Assembly: GCA_903875605.1 (NCBI GenBank)
Contig: CAIQWT010000007.1
Location: 101,857-165,856 of the forward strand
Direction: 5' to 3'
DNA from: an uncultured Geobacteraceae bacterium
GTDB lineage: Bacteria; Desulfobacterota; Desulfuromonadia; Geobacterales; Pseudopelobacteraceae
DNA: 64,000 bases
A program made the translations under genes and the position numbers. The first letter of the stretch is position 1, and the number at the start of each line of letters is the position of its first letter. The notes beneath the pieces were generated by a model. That model made no database searches. It was not told the origin of the DNA and was given only the letters and a program-made list of their open reading frames with translations. Below, piece after piece: positions 1-9,354 of this stretch.

Positions 1-597
1 CAGAGCCCTCAATGATGGCACCGCTTCGAATGAAATGCTCCCCCCTTGAGGCAGAGTGACACGCTCACGCTCGACATGCTCGCTCACCAATTGCGTCAGA
101 TCGGTCAATCGTCTTTCGGAATGTTTGCGACGTTGTTCGAGGCGGGCTGCCATCAGCAGATTGTTTATCAGATAATGGAGCCGGTCAGTGTCGGCCAGCA
201 TGGTTCCGACAAAAGAGTCGAGGCGTTCTTCAGATGGCCTGCGCAAGCGGATTGTCTCCAAGTGGAGCTGGATAGATGCGAGCGGTGATTTTAATTCATG
301 AGTGACCTGGGAGATGATGTTGCGCTGTTGCAGATACAGGTTTGACTGGCGGTTCCAATAGACAAATATCACGTACACGCCGATCAGGATCAGTACCAGC
401 ATGACAAGACCTTCAACCATAACCGGCCAGTTGGCTCCCTGGCCGAGCAGCTCCGGGCGGTATTTTTCGGCCAATTCACGGAACTCGCGGTGTTTGCCGA
501 TAAACCAGTAGATCCAGAATACGACAACGGTAATCCAGACCAGCTGTATGGCTATCAGGGCCATTATCGGATGGAAGATGCGGCGTAAAATATTCAT
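1..597 (-). CDS. Sensor histidine kinase, N-terminal part (cut by window edge)
   Basis: Reading the minus strand from an ATG at 595-597 gives 199 codons that stay open to the window edge, so the C-terminal ATP-binding domain is missing. Two hydrophobic segments (about residues 9-33 and 60-81) flank a short periplasmic loop of about 25 residues, too small for a classical folded sensor domain. They are followed by a HisKA dimerisation region whose H-box reads QVTHELKSPLASIQLHLE, with the phosphoacceptor His at about residue 100. No HAMP domain is visible. The gene diverges from the small membrane protein at 708, and the roughly 110 bp between them must hold both promoters. The family autophosphorylates and passes the phosphate to a response regulator, which would lie outside the window. 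The signal sensed cannot be told from sequence. Confidence 0.88.
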   Translation of the reverse strand, partial: MNILRRIFHPIMALIAIQLVWITVVVFWIYWFIGKHREFRELAEKYRPELLGQGANWPVMVEGLVMLVLILIGVYVIFVYWNRQSNLYLQQRNIISQVTHELKSPLASIQLHLETIRLRRPSEERLDSFVGTMLADTDRLHYLINNLLMAARLEQRRKHSERRLTDLTQLVSEHVERERVTLPQGGSISFEAVPSLRAL

Positions 598-707
598 AAG
601 TTTTGGCACCTTGTCGCGTGTTGTTTTGTAACTTGTGCATCCTGCCGCTTTCTGCTACATTTGCGCGCCTGAAACAGAGTTATAATTACCTTGTGGAGTG
701 TATGTCA

Positions 708-1187
708 ATGGCTAGTGTCGATTTCAAGAGACTCAACCGGCAGATGATGATTTACAGGATTGTACAGACAATATTAACGGGACTGCTGATTGTCCTGGCA
801 ATAGTTTTTCAGGGCCAGTTTGCTGTCCTCCATAAGCCCGGTCAGTTTTTCAGCAGTATCATTGCAGCTATTGCGGTACAGTTACTGCTGATATATCCGG
901 TTTACCGTCTGGCCTGGCGCGATGCCGGTGTAGAAATAGAAGGAAGTCAGCCAAGTTTGACAGTCGTTCAGCAGACCGCCTTGCGTAAAAAAAGACTGAT
1001 CGGCGATCTGTGGAAATTCTGCGGTGTGGCGTTCTTTATGGTCTTTGTCGCGCTGGTTCCGGACGCAAAAAAGTCGGTTGGTGCGATACCGGTACTTGCC
1101 ACCACAATCTTCTCGTTTCTGCTTACCTGTCTGATGTATTTCCAGTGTTTTAACTTTAGTGCAAAAAAACGGATGAAATCTTTGTAG
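708..1187 (+). CDS. Small four-helix integral membrane protein, unknown function
   Basis: About 159 residues with four predicted membrane segments (roughly residues 17-37, 47-67, 102-122 and 128-148) and short charged loops. No family is recognised. The open frame extends upstream to 603, but ATG 708 is chosen because a GGAG at 695-698 lies 9 nt before it; ATG 702 would leave only 3 nt. A TATAAT at 681-686 would put transcription initiation almost at the Shine-Dalgarno, giving a very short leader. The gene is divergent from the histidine kinase and convergent with the helicase. The spaced amphipathic and hydrophobic pattern supports a real protein, but nothing in it or beside it points to a substrate. 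Confidence 0.7.
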   Translation: MASVDFKRLNRQMMIYRIVQTILTGLLIVLAIVFQGQFAVLHKPGQFFSSIIAAIAVQLLLIYPVYRLAWRDAGVEIEGSQPSLTVVQQTALRKKRLIGDLWKFCGVAFFMVFVALVPDAKKSVGAIPVLATTIFSFLLTCLMYFQCFNFSAKKRMKSL

Positions 1188-1222
1188 GTGATAACCGGTT
1201 AGCCGCCCTCCCCTTAGAGCCT

Positions 1223-1253
1223 GTGTAGTGGCGCATTCAATGCGCCACTACAC
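1223..1253. repeat. Perfect 14-bp inverted repeat between convergent genes
   Basis: Two 14-bp arms (1223-1236 and 1240-1253) with a 3-nt loop form a perfect hairpin containing GTAGTGGCGCAT and its complement. There is no clear T-tract on either side, so it is not a textbook intrinsic terminator, though it could still end transcription of both convergent genes. The helicase stop codon (complement of 1248-1250) lies inside the right arm. The core resembles short GTAGGGGCG-type palindromes scattered in many genomes, and a related pair occurs at 29025-29122. Confidence 0.75.
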
Positions 1254-3749
1254 GCAATCAAAAAACGCTTTCATCTTGTGAAATACTTCCGCTGAATCCC
1301 CTTTGATAATCTCCGTATCCGGTAGCGAACGCAGAAAAATTCTGCCGTAACTCTTGTTCAGTACGCGCCGGTCAAGAATCAACACCGCTCCGCGGTCATC
1401 GCGGCTCCGAATCAGGCGGCCGAATCCCTGCCGGAATTTAATAACCGCCTGCGGCACAGAAAAATCACGGAACGGGTCGCCGCCGTCGGCCTTGATCTTT
1501 TCTGCGCGGGCCTGCTGCACCGGATCAGTCGGCACCTGGAACGGCAACCGTGCAATGATCACCAGTCGCAGCGCCTCCCCTTTGACATCAACACCCTCCC
1601 AGAATGAATCCGTGCCGAACAGCACCGCGTTGCCCTCTTTGCGGAACTGTGTCAACAGAGTATGGCGGCCGGTTTCACCCTGTTTGAGTGAAGTAAGGCC
1701 GAGCCGTGACAACTTGGGAGACAGTGCCTGGTACACCCGATTGAGCAGGTCGTAGGAGGTAAAGAGGATAAAAACACCACCGCGTGAAATCGTAACAGCC
1801 TTGAGTATATGCTCCTCAAGCGCTTCCCGGTAGCCTGGTACGGTCGGTTCCGGCATGTCTTCAGGTATGGCAACAAAAACCTGGCTGGCATAGTCAAATG
1901 GTGATGCCAGCTGCAGTTCGGTGATGCGCTCTTTGGGGAGCAGCGTAAAACCGTTGCGTTTTTTCAAGTAGCCGAACTGTCCCCCCACTGTCAGCGTTGC
2001 GGAAGTAACGATGATGGTTTTGAGTTTGTCGAGGACGGTCTCTTTGAGTTGAGCCGAGATGTCTAGCGGCGCTGCTGTCAGGCGGGCCTGAACGCCTCGA
2101 TTATTACGCTTGGTTTCAATCCAGCGACAGTAGCCCTCGGCCTCTGTCGTGAAAAAGAGCAGCGAGTCGGCCATGCTTTGCAGTCTTCCTTCAATCCCCC
2201 CGGTATCAAGCAACTGGTCAGCCAGCTTTTCCTGCAGTTTTTCAGGTAGATCTTTGGAGCGCCGCACCAGAGTACGCAGCGATGATGTATAGTCATTGAT
2301 TGCATCCGCAAGCGCGTGCAATTTATGCCTACAGTCAAGCCAGAAAGGGGTGGTCTCCACATCTGGAACAATCCGCAGTTTCTGCTCCTTCCCGGCTTCT
2401 CCCCTGCCCTGCTGCTCCACGCTGATTGCCAGCCAATCCATCGTCTGCTCCGTTATTCCTGTCAGGTCATGAGCCTTGGGGACCAGGTGGCCATCCAGCA
2501 ATCCAGACAGCTCAGCATAAAGCCCTTCTTCAGATTCCGGAAGAAGGCGGGTAATGAGGCTGGAGATGATGGTCAGCAGTCCGGCACGCCCGGCTTTCTG
2601 GGGCACCAGACGCTGCAGTTGTTTGATTATACCGCTGCGGGTAATTGTTAGAGACAGATGGCTGGTGGCGACATCTTCCAGATGGTGCCCCTCATCAAAA
2701 ATCAAGCGGGTGAACGGAGGAAGGATTGCGGTGGCATCGTAGCCGGTCTCCTGCCGCAGAACTATATCCGACAACAGCAGGGCGTGGTTAACCACCAGAA
2801 CCAGTGCTGCAGAGGATTCACGCCGGGCGCGATAAAAGAAGCAGCGGTTGAAATGTTTACAGTGCGAACGGCCGCATTGGTCTGCTTCACAGCAGATTTC
2901 CTCCCAGGTGCCGCCATGGGGAGTAAAGGCCAGGTCGCTGCGGCAGCCGTCCTGGCAGCTGTGACTCCACTCGATTATAGTTGTCAGCTCAGCTGATGAT
3001 TCATCGGGGAACAGCGACGGTTCTGCCTCGGCATGTTCCAGTTTGCGCAGGCAGGCATAGTTACTGCGCCCCTTGACCAGTGCCGCCTTGAATTCGACTT
3101 TGGAGTTGCGCGCCAGGAAAGGAAGGTCTTTTTTTATCAGCTGTTCCTGCAGATTTATGGTGTTAGTGGAAATGACAACCCGTTCATTATTTCGTACAGC
3201 CCAGAGAATGGACGGAATCAGATACGCCAGCGACTTACCGGTACCGGTGCCGGCCTCTACAAGTACAACCCGGTCGCTGTTAAAAGCCTCTGCCACGGCA
3301 AAAGCCATTCGTACCTGCTCTTCGCGCTGCTCAAAGCCTTTTAGATGAGCCATCATGCCGTTAGCGGCAAAGATACGGCCGATCTCTTCAAGGGAGAGCA
3401 GTTCCCCTTTTTTCTCCGTATGTGGGGCAACAACCAGATAACAGCGGGTGCAGTTGTTATCGATGATGGCAAAGCCAATACCCTGATTGCCGCAGACCGA
3501 GGCAATATCCATGTCGGCAGATGACGGCTCAAGGTCACCACTGGGGTGGTTGTGAATAACAACGTCGCCACCGGAGGCACGGGTGATGATGGCAGGCACG
3601 GCAACTTTGGTGCCGCGAGCGATAGCCTCCGCTTCATAGATGATGCCATCAACATTAGTGCTGCCGATGAAGAATACTTCGTTGCCCTTTGCCTGTTTAA
3701 TCTCGTGGCGCATCAGCAGCAGCGCGTCTTCGGTAAAGTATTTATTCAT
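1248..3749 (-). CDS. DinG/XPD-family helicase with N-terminal RadC/JAMM-like domain
   Basis: 833 residues. Residues 1-125 resemble a RadC/JAB (MPN) domain, with the metal-site motif HNHPSG at 66-71 followed by an Asp at 79. Residues 135-833 are an SF2 helicase of the DinG/XPD type: Walker A EAGTGTGKS at 165-173, the DEAH-box variant DEGHH at 352-356, and a C-terminal motif QGFGRLIRS that fits motif VI. Between motifs Ia and II sit C233, C286/287, C292, C297 and C303, which can supply the four ligands of the XPD-like 4Fe-4S cluster. Known family members unwind DNA with 5'-3' polarity and act on R-loops or damaged DNA. The start is ATG 3747-3749 with no obvious Shine-Dalgarno. The fusion of a putative metal-dependent domain to the helicase is the unusual feature. 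The stop codon falls in the adjacent inverted repeat. Confidence 0.9.
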   Translation of the reverse strand: MNKYFTEDALLLMRHEIKQAKGNEVFFIGSTNVDGIIYEAEAIARGTKVAVPAIITRASGGDVVIHNHPSGDLEPSSADMDIASVCGNQGIGFAIIDNNCTRCYLVVAPHTEKKGELLSLEEIGRIFAANGMMAHLKGFEQREEQVRMAFAVAEAFNSDRVVLVEAGTGTGKSLAYLIPSILWAVRNNERVVISTNTINLQEQLIKKDLPFLARNSKVEFKAALVKGRSNYACLRKLEHAEAEPSLFPDESSAELTTIIEWSHSCQDGCRSDLAFTPHGGTWEEICCEADQCGRSHCKHFNRCFFYRARRESSAALVLVVNHALLLSDIVLRQETGYDATAILPPFTRLIFDEGHHLEDVATSHLSLTITRSGIIKQLQRLVPQKAGRAGLLTIISSLITRLLPESEEGLYAELSGLLDGHLVPKAHDLTGITEQTMDWLAISVEQQGRGEAGKEQKLRIVPDVETTPFWLDCRHKLHALADAINDYTSSLRTLVRRSKDLPEKLQEKLADQLLDTGGIEGRLQSMADSLLFFTTEAEGYCRWIETKRNNRGVQARLTAAPLDISAQLKETVLDKLKTIIVTSATLTVGGQFGYLKKRNGFTLLPKERITELQLASPFDYASQVFVAIPEDMPEPTVPGYREALEEHILKAVTISRGGVFILFTSYDLLNRVYQALSPKLSRLGLTSLKQGETGRHTLLTQFRKEGNAVLFGTDSFWEGVDVKGEALRLVIIARLPFQVPTDPVQQARAEKIKADGGDPFRDFSVPQAVIKFRQGFGRLIRSRDDRGAVLILDRRVLNKSYGRIFLRSLPDTEIIKGDSAEVFHKMKAFFDCV

Positions 3750-3892
3750 AAGGATATGTGATTAAAAGCTGCTTCATTATGGGGTTACGGTCCTTATTCA
3801 TTGTTTGTCTGCTTGCAAAAGAAAATGGACGCAGGTTGTTTTGTGCGAGGTATTTTGGATTTTCAGGGGTGTTGCAAGCCACGCAAGGTATC

Positions 3893-4411
3893 TCAATGTA
3901 TCAGTAATCCCACAACTCCCGCCCCCAGAATAACCACCATAGGGCTGACTTTTGTCCATTTGAAAATTGCAAAACCGACTGCCAGAATCACAAATTCCTT
4001 TACGCCGGACAGTGATGCAACTCCCAGATTCCAGGCTGCTGCGGCTACCAGCCCAACAACTGCCGGAAGCAACCCGTTGAGGGTACTGCCGATGAGATCA
4101 ATCTTTTTCAAGCGTTCATAATTGCGCCCGACTATCAGCATCAACACAACACAGGGCAAAAAGATAAAGACTGTTGCAACCAGTGCTCCCGGAAGACCAC
4201 CTGCCCGGAAACCGGTAAAAGTAGCCAGCATCGCCAACGGGCCGGGGGTCAGCTGCGAGAGGGCCAGGCCGTCGAGAAACTGACGCAGGGTCAGCCACTT
4301 ATATTGTACGACCATTATATGATTAAGCAGCGGAATCAGTACATAGCCGCCGCCGACAAACATCAGGCCGATGCGGAGGTAGATCCAGGCAATCGCAAGA
4401 AGAGAGGTCAT
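3893..4411 (-). CDS. Chromate-transporter family (CHR) protein, second half-size subunit
   Basis: 172 residues, mostly hydrophobic, in the half-size (single CHR domain) format. The conserved N-terminal region has GLMFVGGGYVLIPLLNH followed by a soluble stretch ending in LSQLTPGPLAMLATFTG, then several hydrophobic helices. Its ATG at 4409-4411 overlaps the TAA of the preceding subunit by one base (TAATG), which implies coupled translation and probably a heterodimer. Full-length ChrA proteins carry both halves in one chain and export chromate with the membrane potential. For paired short CHR proteins chromate is only the best-studied substrate, so the real substrate here is not established. Confidence 0.85.
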   Translation of the reverse strand: MTSLLAIAWIYLRIGLMFVGGGYVLIPLLNHIMVVQYKWLTLRQFLDGLALSQLTPGPLAMLATFTGFRAGGLPGALVATVFIFLPCVVLMLIVGRNYERLKKIDLIGSTLNGLLPAVVGLVAAAAWNLGVASLSGVKEFVILAVGFAIFKWTKVSPMVVILGAGVVGLLIH

Positions 4412-4968
4412 TAGTTGAGCCTCCGGCGGAGATATGAACGGCAGAGTGACCAGATAGTCGCCCCCAGAAGGATCCAGGCGGCATTAAGTTTGAGAAATAC
4501 CGAAACACCGAATGCGGCTAGGGCCATCAACGCACCGTTCCATCCCTTGATCTGTTTGCGCCCCATATCGATCGCAACGACGACTATCAGGCCGATTATT
4601 ACCGGATTGGTACCCCTAAGTGCTGCCTGAAGCTGGGGCAGTTTGTTATAGGTAAAATAGAGCCAGGAGAGAAAGGACACCAGCAGAAATGAGGGGAGGA
4701 TAAAGCCTGCAGCTGCGATTATCCCTCCACGGATCCCCCGCAGGTGGTGTCCTGTGAAGGTGCAGACATTGAGCGAAAATGGCCCTAATATCTGCCCGAA
4801 AGCGAGGCCGTGCATAAACTCTTCAGACGAAATCCACTGTTTTTCACGAACACAGATGCGCTCAACCAGGGCAACAATGGCCATTCCGCCACCAAAGCCG
4901 GTCAAGCCGATAGTGGCAAAGGTCAGAAAAATCTCTCTGAGACTTACTTTATTTCCGCTGGTTTTCAT
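4411..4968 (-). CDS. Chromate-transporter family (CHR) protein, first half-size subunit
   Basis: 185 residues from ATG 4966-4968. The signature GFGGGMAIVALVERICVRE and the following FGQILGPFSLNVCTFTGHHL match the CHR domain, and five to six hydrophobic helices follow. An upstream ATG at 5044-5046 would add 26 residues without hydrophobic or conserved character, so the shorter start is preferred, although its GAGG sits directly against the ATG. It is the first gene of a two-gene unit with the second CHR half. The two halves presumably insert with opposite orientation, as described for paired CHR proteins. The gene diverges from mtnA, with about 160 bp between the two starts. Confidence 0.83.
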   Translation of the reverse strand: MKTSGNKVSLREIFLTFATIGLTGFGGGMAIVALVERICVREKQWISSEEFMHGLAFGQILGPFSLNVCTFTGHHLRGIRGGIIAAAGFILPSFLLVSFLSWLYFTYNKLPQLQAALRGTNPVIIGLIVVVAIDMGRKQIKGWNGALMALAAFGVSVFLKLNAAWILLGATIWSLCRSYLRRRLN

Positions 4969-5129
4969 CCTCAATTTATAGCAGGAACAGCTAAGCACCG
5001 GCAAGGTAAAATGGAAGGGAAAAAATTGCCTTGAACGATGCTCCATGGTATTAATAGCACCTTAAGCCTATCTTCATCATGTCCCTCTCCTTGAAAGTGA
5101 GTGGAGGGCTTTTTAAAGGAGTTACCTAC

Positions 5130-6170
5130 ATGTCCTTCCGAACTATTGAATGGGTTGATGACACAGTTGTCATGATCGATCAGACGCGTCTTCCGGGCGA
5201 GGAAGTTTACAATATCTACACCGATTTTCAGTCGGTAGCGGAAGCGATCAAGGGAATGATCATCCGGGGAGCCCCTGCAATCGGTGTTGCTGCCGCTATG
5301 GGTGTCGCCCTGGGTGCGCGATCCATCATCGCCGATACTCACGAATCTTTTTTCCGCCAGTTGGATAATGTCTGTGACGTACTTGCACGTACAAGGCCGA
5401 CGGCGGTCAACCTATTCTGGGGACTCGAGCGTATGAAGCGGGTTGCGGAAAACAATCGTGACAAGAGCCTCAACGGCATTCGAGATGCTCTCAAAAAAGA
5501 GGCTATCCGTATTGAACTAGAGGATCTGACAATCTGTAAAAACATCGGCAAGTGGGGTGCTACACTGATCCCTGATAAAGCAACAATTCTGACCCACTGT
5601 AATGCCGGTGGGTTGGCTACCGCCGGTTACGGCACCGCGCTTGGTGTTATCCGCGCTGCACATGAAGCTGGTAAAAAAATTCAGGTGTTTGCTGATGAGA
5701 CCCGCCCCTGGCTGCAGGGGGCACGGCTGACTACCTGGGAATTAATGAAAAACGGGATCCCAACGACGCTGATATCGGACAATATGGCCGGATTTTTTAT
5801 GAGTCGCGGCGAGATTACCTGTTGCATTGTCGGAGCCGACCGCATAGCCGCAAACGGAGATACCGCAAATAAAATCGGCACCTATTCCGTTGCTGTACTG
5901 GCAAAAGAAAACAACATCCCGTTCTATGTTGCCGCTCCGGTCTCAACTCTTGACCTGAAGATCTCCGATGGCAGCAAAATCCCGATCGAAGAGCGGCCGT
6001 TCAGCGAAGTCACTCATATCAAGGGGATTGCAATTGCACCGGATGGGGTTGGTGTGCGCAACCCGGCCTTTGATGTTACTCCTGCCAGATATATTTCGGC
6101 AATCATCACAGAAAACGGAATCGTTACTGGTGACTACCGCAGTGGCCTGCGTAAAGTCGCGGGGCCCTGA
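5130..6170 (+). CDS. mtnA: Methylthioribose-1-phosphate isomerase
   Basis: 346 residues, the normal length for MtnA. The enzyme converts 5-methylthioribose-1-phosphate to methylthioribulose-1-phosphate in the methionine salvage pathway. Recognisable segments are [49 protein letters not shown] and the catalytic-region [20 protein letters not shown], which holds the conserved Cys and Asp. ATG 5130 is chosen over an in-frame codon at 5079 because AAGGAG at 5116-5121 lies 8 nt upstream and the protein then begins like its family. glnE starts one base after the stop, so the two are probably cotranscribed even though their pathways differ. Confidence 0.95.
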   Translation: MSFRTIEWVDDTVVMIDQTRLPGEEVYNIYTDFQSVAEAIKGMIIRGAPAIGVAAAMGVALGARSIIADTHESFFRQLDNVCDVLARTRPTAVNLFWGLERMKRVAENNRDKSLNGIRDALKKEAIRIELEDLTICKNIGKWGATLIPDKATILTHCNAGGLATAGYGTALGVIRAAHEAGKKIQVFADETRPWLQGARLTTWELMKNGIPTTLISDNMAGFFMSRGEITCCIVGADRIAANGDTANKIGTYSVAVLAKENNIPFYVAAPVSTLDLKISDGSKIPIEERPFSEVTHIKGIAIAPDGVGVRNPAFDVTPARYISAIITENGIVTGDYRSGLRKVAGP

Positions 6171-6171
6171 T

Positions 6172-9100
6172 ATGCATATCGAACGCTTCTCACAGGACTT
6201 CAGTCGTCTTTTTACCCTTACCGACACCACCCTGCAGCTGCAGGAACTATCTGCGTTTCTGGAAGCGCACGGGTTTCAGTACGGCGTCCGCTCTGCCGAT
6301 AACATACTGCTGCTGAAGCCTTATTTTTCTGTTGAGACGTTGCACCGCATTGTCATCAATGCGCTTATGACACCCTCGCCTGATCAGGCATTAAATACCT
6401 TTGAGCGATTGACCGGGGTAATCTCTCACGAAAATCTCACCGAACTTGCGGAGCGCAGGAAGCGCCTGGCTCAATATATTCTTCTCTGCGGCTCGTCTCC
6501 TTTTCTGGTTAATCTGATGTACAAATCCCCTGAGATAGTGCGTTGGCTGTTTCTGGAAGAGGGCATTACTCTTGCCCGTTCTTCAGAAGATATGCAAGCT
6601 GAGGTACAGGCAACGGTTGACGAAACAACTGATTTTACGACTTTACAAAGGGCGCTACGCTGCTTCAAGCGCCGTGAAATTGTGCGGATTGCCGCGCGTG
6701 ATCTGAATGGTCTGGCCCCGCTTGAAGAGGTTATGGCGGAACTTGCCGACCTCGCTTCATCAACACTACAGGTCGCTTATCAGACCTGCCGCCGCTGCCT
6801 TGTCCGTGATCATGGAGTCCCGCTGCTGGTAGAAGATTCTACTGGAACAGCCGTCACACGTGAAGCAGAGATGACCGTGATCGGAATGGGCAAGCTCGGG
6901 GGGAGGGAGCTGAACTTTTCTTCCGATATCGATATAATATACTTTTATGAATCTGACAAAGGTGAAACGGCTGGCGTCGAGAGCGCTTCCGGAGGGAGGA
7001 AAGGGGTTATTTCTCTCCACGCTTTCTTTAACAAACTTGGTGAGATGATCAGTAAGGCGCTGTCGCAGGTGACGGAGGATGGGTTCGTGTTCCGGGTTGA
7101 TGTCGGTCTTCGCCCGGAAGGTAAGTCGGGCGACATGGCTGTTTCCCTCCGTTCCGCCGAGATTTATTACGAATCCTGGGGACAATCCTGGGAGCGGACC
7201 GCAATGCTGAAAGCGCGACCGGTTGCAGGTTCGCTGGCGTTGGGTGAGCAGTTACTCAAAACCCTGCAGCCGTTTATCTACCGCAAATATCTCGATTATA
7301 ACCTGATCGAGGATATGAAGCTGATGAAACAGAAAATTGATGCTTCTCTAGCCCGTTCCCGTGAGGGGGAGATCAATCTAAAGCTCGGCCGTGGCGGCAT
7401 CCGTGAAATTGAATTTTTCATCCAGGCTCTCCAGTTGGTGTATGCAGGGAAAAATCCCAAATTGCGTGAACGTAATTCGCTTCGCGCTCTTGATACGCTT
7501 CTGGCAGCCAATCTGCTGGGTGAGGATGATCAGCGTATGTTGCGTGAGGCATACCGTTTTCTTCGTTCTGTAGAGCACCGGATCCAGGTGGTGCAGGAGC
7601 GTCAAACACACAACCTTCCGGCCAAAGAAGAGGAAATGCGGGCTCTGGCACGGCGCAGCGGGTATCTGCGAGTCAATGGTCTGGCGAGATTCTCTGAAGT
7701 GCTGGAAGAACATCGCGGCAATGTTTCATTTATCTACGGCACTCTGTTTCATTCGCGCGATGAAAAGCTTGCTGAAGAAGTTCATCCGCAGGTCCTCTTT
7801 CTTCTCGATCCCAAGGCTGATTCCGATCTTGTTAAGGATTTGTTGGCGGAAAGACATTTTGAGGATGTAGAACGGGCGTACGACAACCTGATCTCGCTGC
7901 GTCGGGGACCGGCCAAAGGCAATTTAACCGAACGTTGTCGCCGGATTCTGGAAAAAATAGCACCGTATATGATACAGGAAATATTCGAATCTCCCGATCC
8001 TGATCTTGCGCTGACAAACCTGGAGCGTTTCATGGCGGTCATCGCCACCCGCTCATCCTATTACGCCCTACTTGCAGAAAATCGTCAAACGATTCAGTTG
8101 CTGGTGTCGCTGTTTGGAATGTCCGAATTCCTGTCCAAAATTCTGATCAGCCACCCGGAGCTGCTTGACAGCCTGGTTGCCCGTAACGGTTCCTCTACGG
8201 CCAAAACAAAAGAAACGATGCAGGAGGAGTTGGCCTCACTCCTCGACCAGAGCGACTATTTCGAAGATCATCTGAATATTCTCCGCCGCTATCGTAACGA
8301 GGAATTTCTCCGTATCGGCCTGAACGACATTCATGGCCGTTTGATGCAGGGCGAGGTGACTTCGCAACTAAGCCTTCTTGGGGAAGCTTGTCTGGCGGCG
8401 GCTTTTCACCTGGCTGTTACGGAACTGCAGCGCTTTGGCAATCCGACCTGCCTATATGAAGGGGGCAGAATTGAGGCGCATCTGTCAATTATCGCCATGG
8501 GGAAACTTGGCGGGTCTGAACTCAACTACCACTCTGATCTGGACATCATTTTTGTCTATGATCACCAGGGTTATACAGACGGCGATAAGCAGATATCCAA
8601 TCACGAATATTTTGCCAAGCTGGCCCAGAAGATTATCTCCATTTTGACATTGCAGACCAGGGAAGGGTACGTCTATAAAATTGATACCCGCCTGCGGCCA
8701 TCCGGCAATGCCGGCCCACTGGTTACTTCGCTGGAATCTTTTCTCGACTACCACCGCAAGGAATCCCAGATATGGGAGAAACAGGCGCTTACCAAGGCGC
8801 GAGTGGTCTTTGGTGATGAAGATCTGGCCGGGCAACTACACGATATTATCCGCCATACTATTTATGGCGCAACGATAGATGACGAGGGGCGCGAGGAGAT
8901 TCGTCGCCTGCGGATGCGCATGGAAAACGAACTGGCCCGGGAAACGTACGGCAGCTATAACATCAAAACCGGTAGGGGGGGGATGGTTGACGTAGAGTTT
9001 GCCGTTCAATATCTGCAGCTGCGCGAGGGTTTTCGCTCTCCTGAGCTGCGTACTCCCAGCACTGTTATCGCGTTAAAGGAAATCTTCACGCTTGGTCTGC

Positions 9101-9354
9101 TGCCGGATGGAAATGCCCAAACGCTTCTTGGTGGGTATAAGTTTCTCCGCAAACTGGAAAATCGCCTGCGTATTATTCACGACTATTCAGCCAATGATCT
9201 CTCCGGCACGAAACTCTATCTAAATAAACTGGCACGCCGTATGGGGTACGACCAGAAGCTGAAGAATCCGGGAGCTGCCCTGATTTGCGACTATGAGGAG
9301 ATGACAAGCAAAATACGGGATGTGTTTGATCGGTTGTTTGTTGTTGAACACTAA
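6172..9354 (+). CDS. glnE: Glutamine synthetase adenylyltransferase/adenylyl-removing enzyme
   Basis: 1,060 residues. GlnE adenylylates glutamine synthetase to switch it off and removes the AMP again, under control of PII. Two nucleotidyltransferase cores are visible: GMGKLGGRELNFSSDIDIIY in the N-terminal (removase) half at about residues 240-260 and AMGKLGGSELNYHSDLDIIF in the C-terminal (transferase) half at about 777-796. Each is followed by a GlnD-PII-uridylyltransferase-type helical domain containing GRGGIREIEF or GRGGMVDVEF. It is about 110 residues longer than the E. coli protein. The frame is open upstream to 5968 inside mtnA, but ATG 6172 directly after the mtnA stop gives the family-like N-terminus. 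Transcription most likely ends at the hairpin at 9455-9494. Confidence 0.95.
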   Translation: MHIERFSQDFSRLFTLTDTTLQLQELSAFLEAHGFQYGVRSADNILLLKPYFSVETLHRIVINALMTPSPDQALNTFERLTGVISHENLTELAERRKRLAQYILLCGSSPFLVNLMYKSPEIVRWLFLEEGITLARSSEDMQAEVQATVDETTDFTTLQRALRCFKRREIVRIAARDLNGLAPLEEVMAELADLASSTLQVAYQTCRRCLVRDHGVPLLVEDSTGTAVTREAEMTVIGMGKLGGRELNFSSDIDIIYFYESDKGETAGVESASGGRKGVISLHAFFNKLGEMISKALSQVTEDGFVFRVDVGLRPEGKSGDMAVSLRSAEIYYESWGQSWERTAMLKARPVAGSLALGEQLLKTLQPFIYRKYLDYNLIEDMKLMKQKIDASLARSREGEINLKLGRGGIREIEFFIQALQLVYAGKNPKLRERNSLRALDTLLAANLLGEDDQRMLREAYRFLRSVEHRIQVVQERQTHNLPAKEEEMRALARRSGYLRVNGLARFSEVLEEHRGNVSFIYGTLFHSRDEKLAEEVHPQVLFLLDPKADSDLVKDLLAERHFEDVERAYDNLISLRRGPAKGNLTERCRRILEKIAPYMIQEIFESPDPDLALTNLERFMAVIATRSSYYALLAENRQTIQLLVSLFGMSEFLSKILISHPELLDSLVARNGSSTAKTKETMQEELASLLDQSDYFEDHLNILRRYRNEEFLRIGLNDIHGRLMQGEVTSQLSLLGEACLAAAFHLAVTELQRFGNPTCLYEGGRIEAHLSIIAMGKLGGSELNYHSDLDIIFVYDHQGYTDGDKQISNHEYFAKLAQKIISILTLQTREGYVYKIDTRLRPSGNAGPLVTSLESFLDYHRKESQIWEKQALTKARVVFGDEDLAGQLHDIIRHTIYGATIDDEGREEIRRLRMRMENELARETYGSYNIKTGRGGMVDVEFAVQYLQLREGFRSPELRTPSTVIALKEIFTLGLLPDGNAQTLLGGYKFLRKLENRLRIIHDYSANDLSGTKLYLNKLARRMGYDQKLKNPGAALICDYEEMTSKIRDVFDRLFVVEH

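Noticed and set aside
5968..6171. Upstream extension of glnE to 5968
   Set aside because: It overlaps mtnA in another frame over 200 bp; the extra residues are unlike GlnE and a start at 6172 directly follows the mtnA stop.
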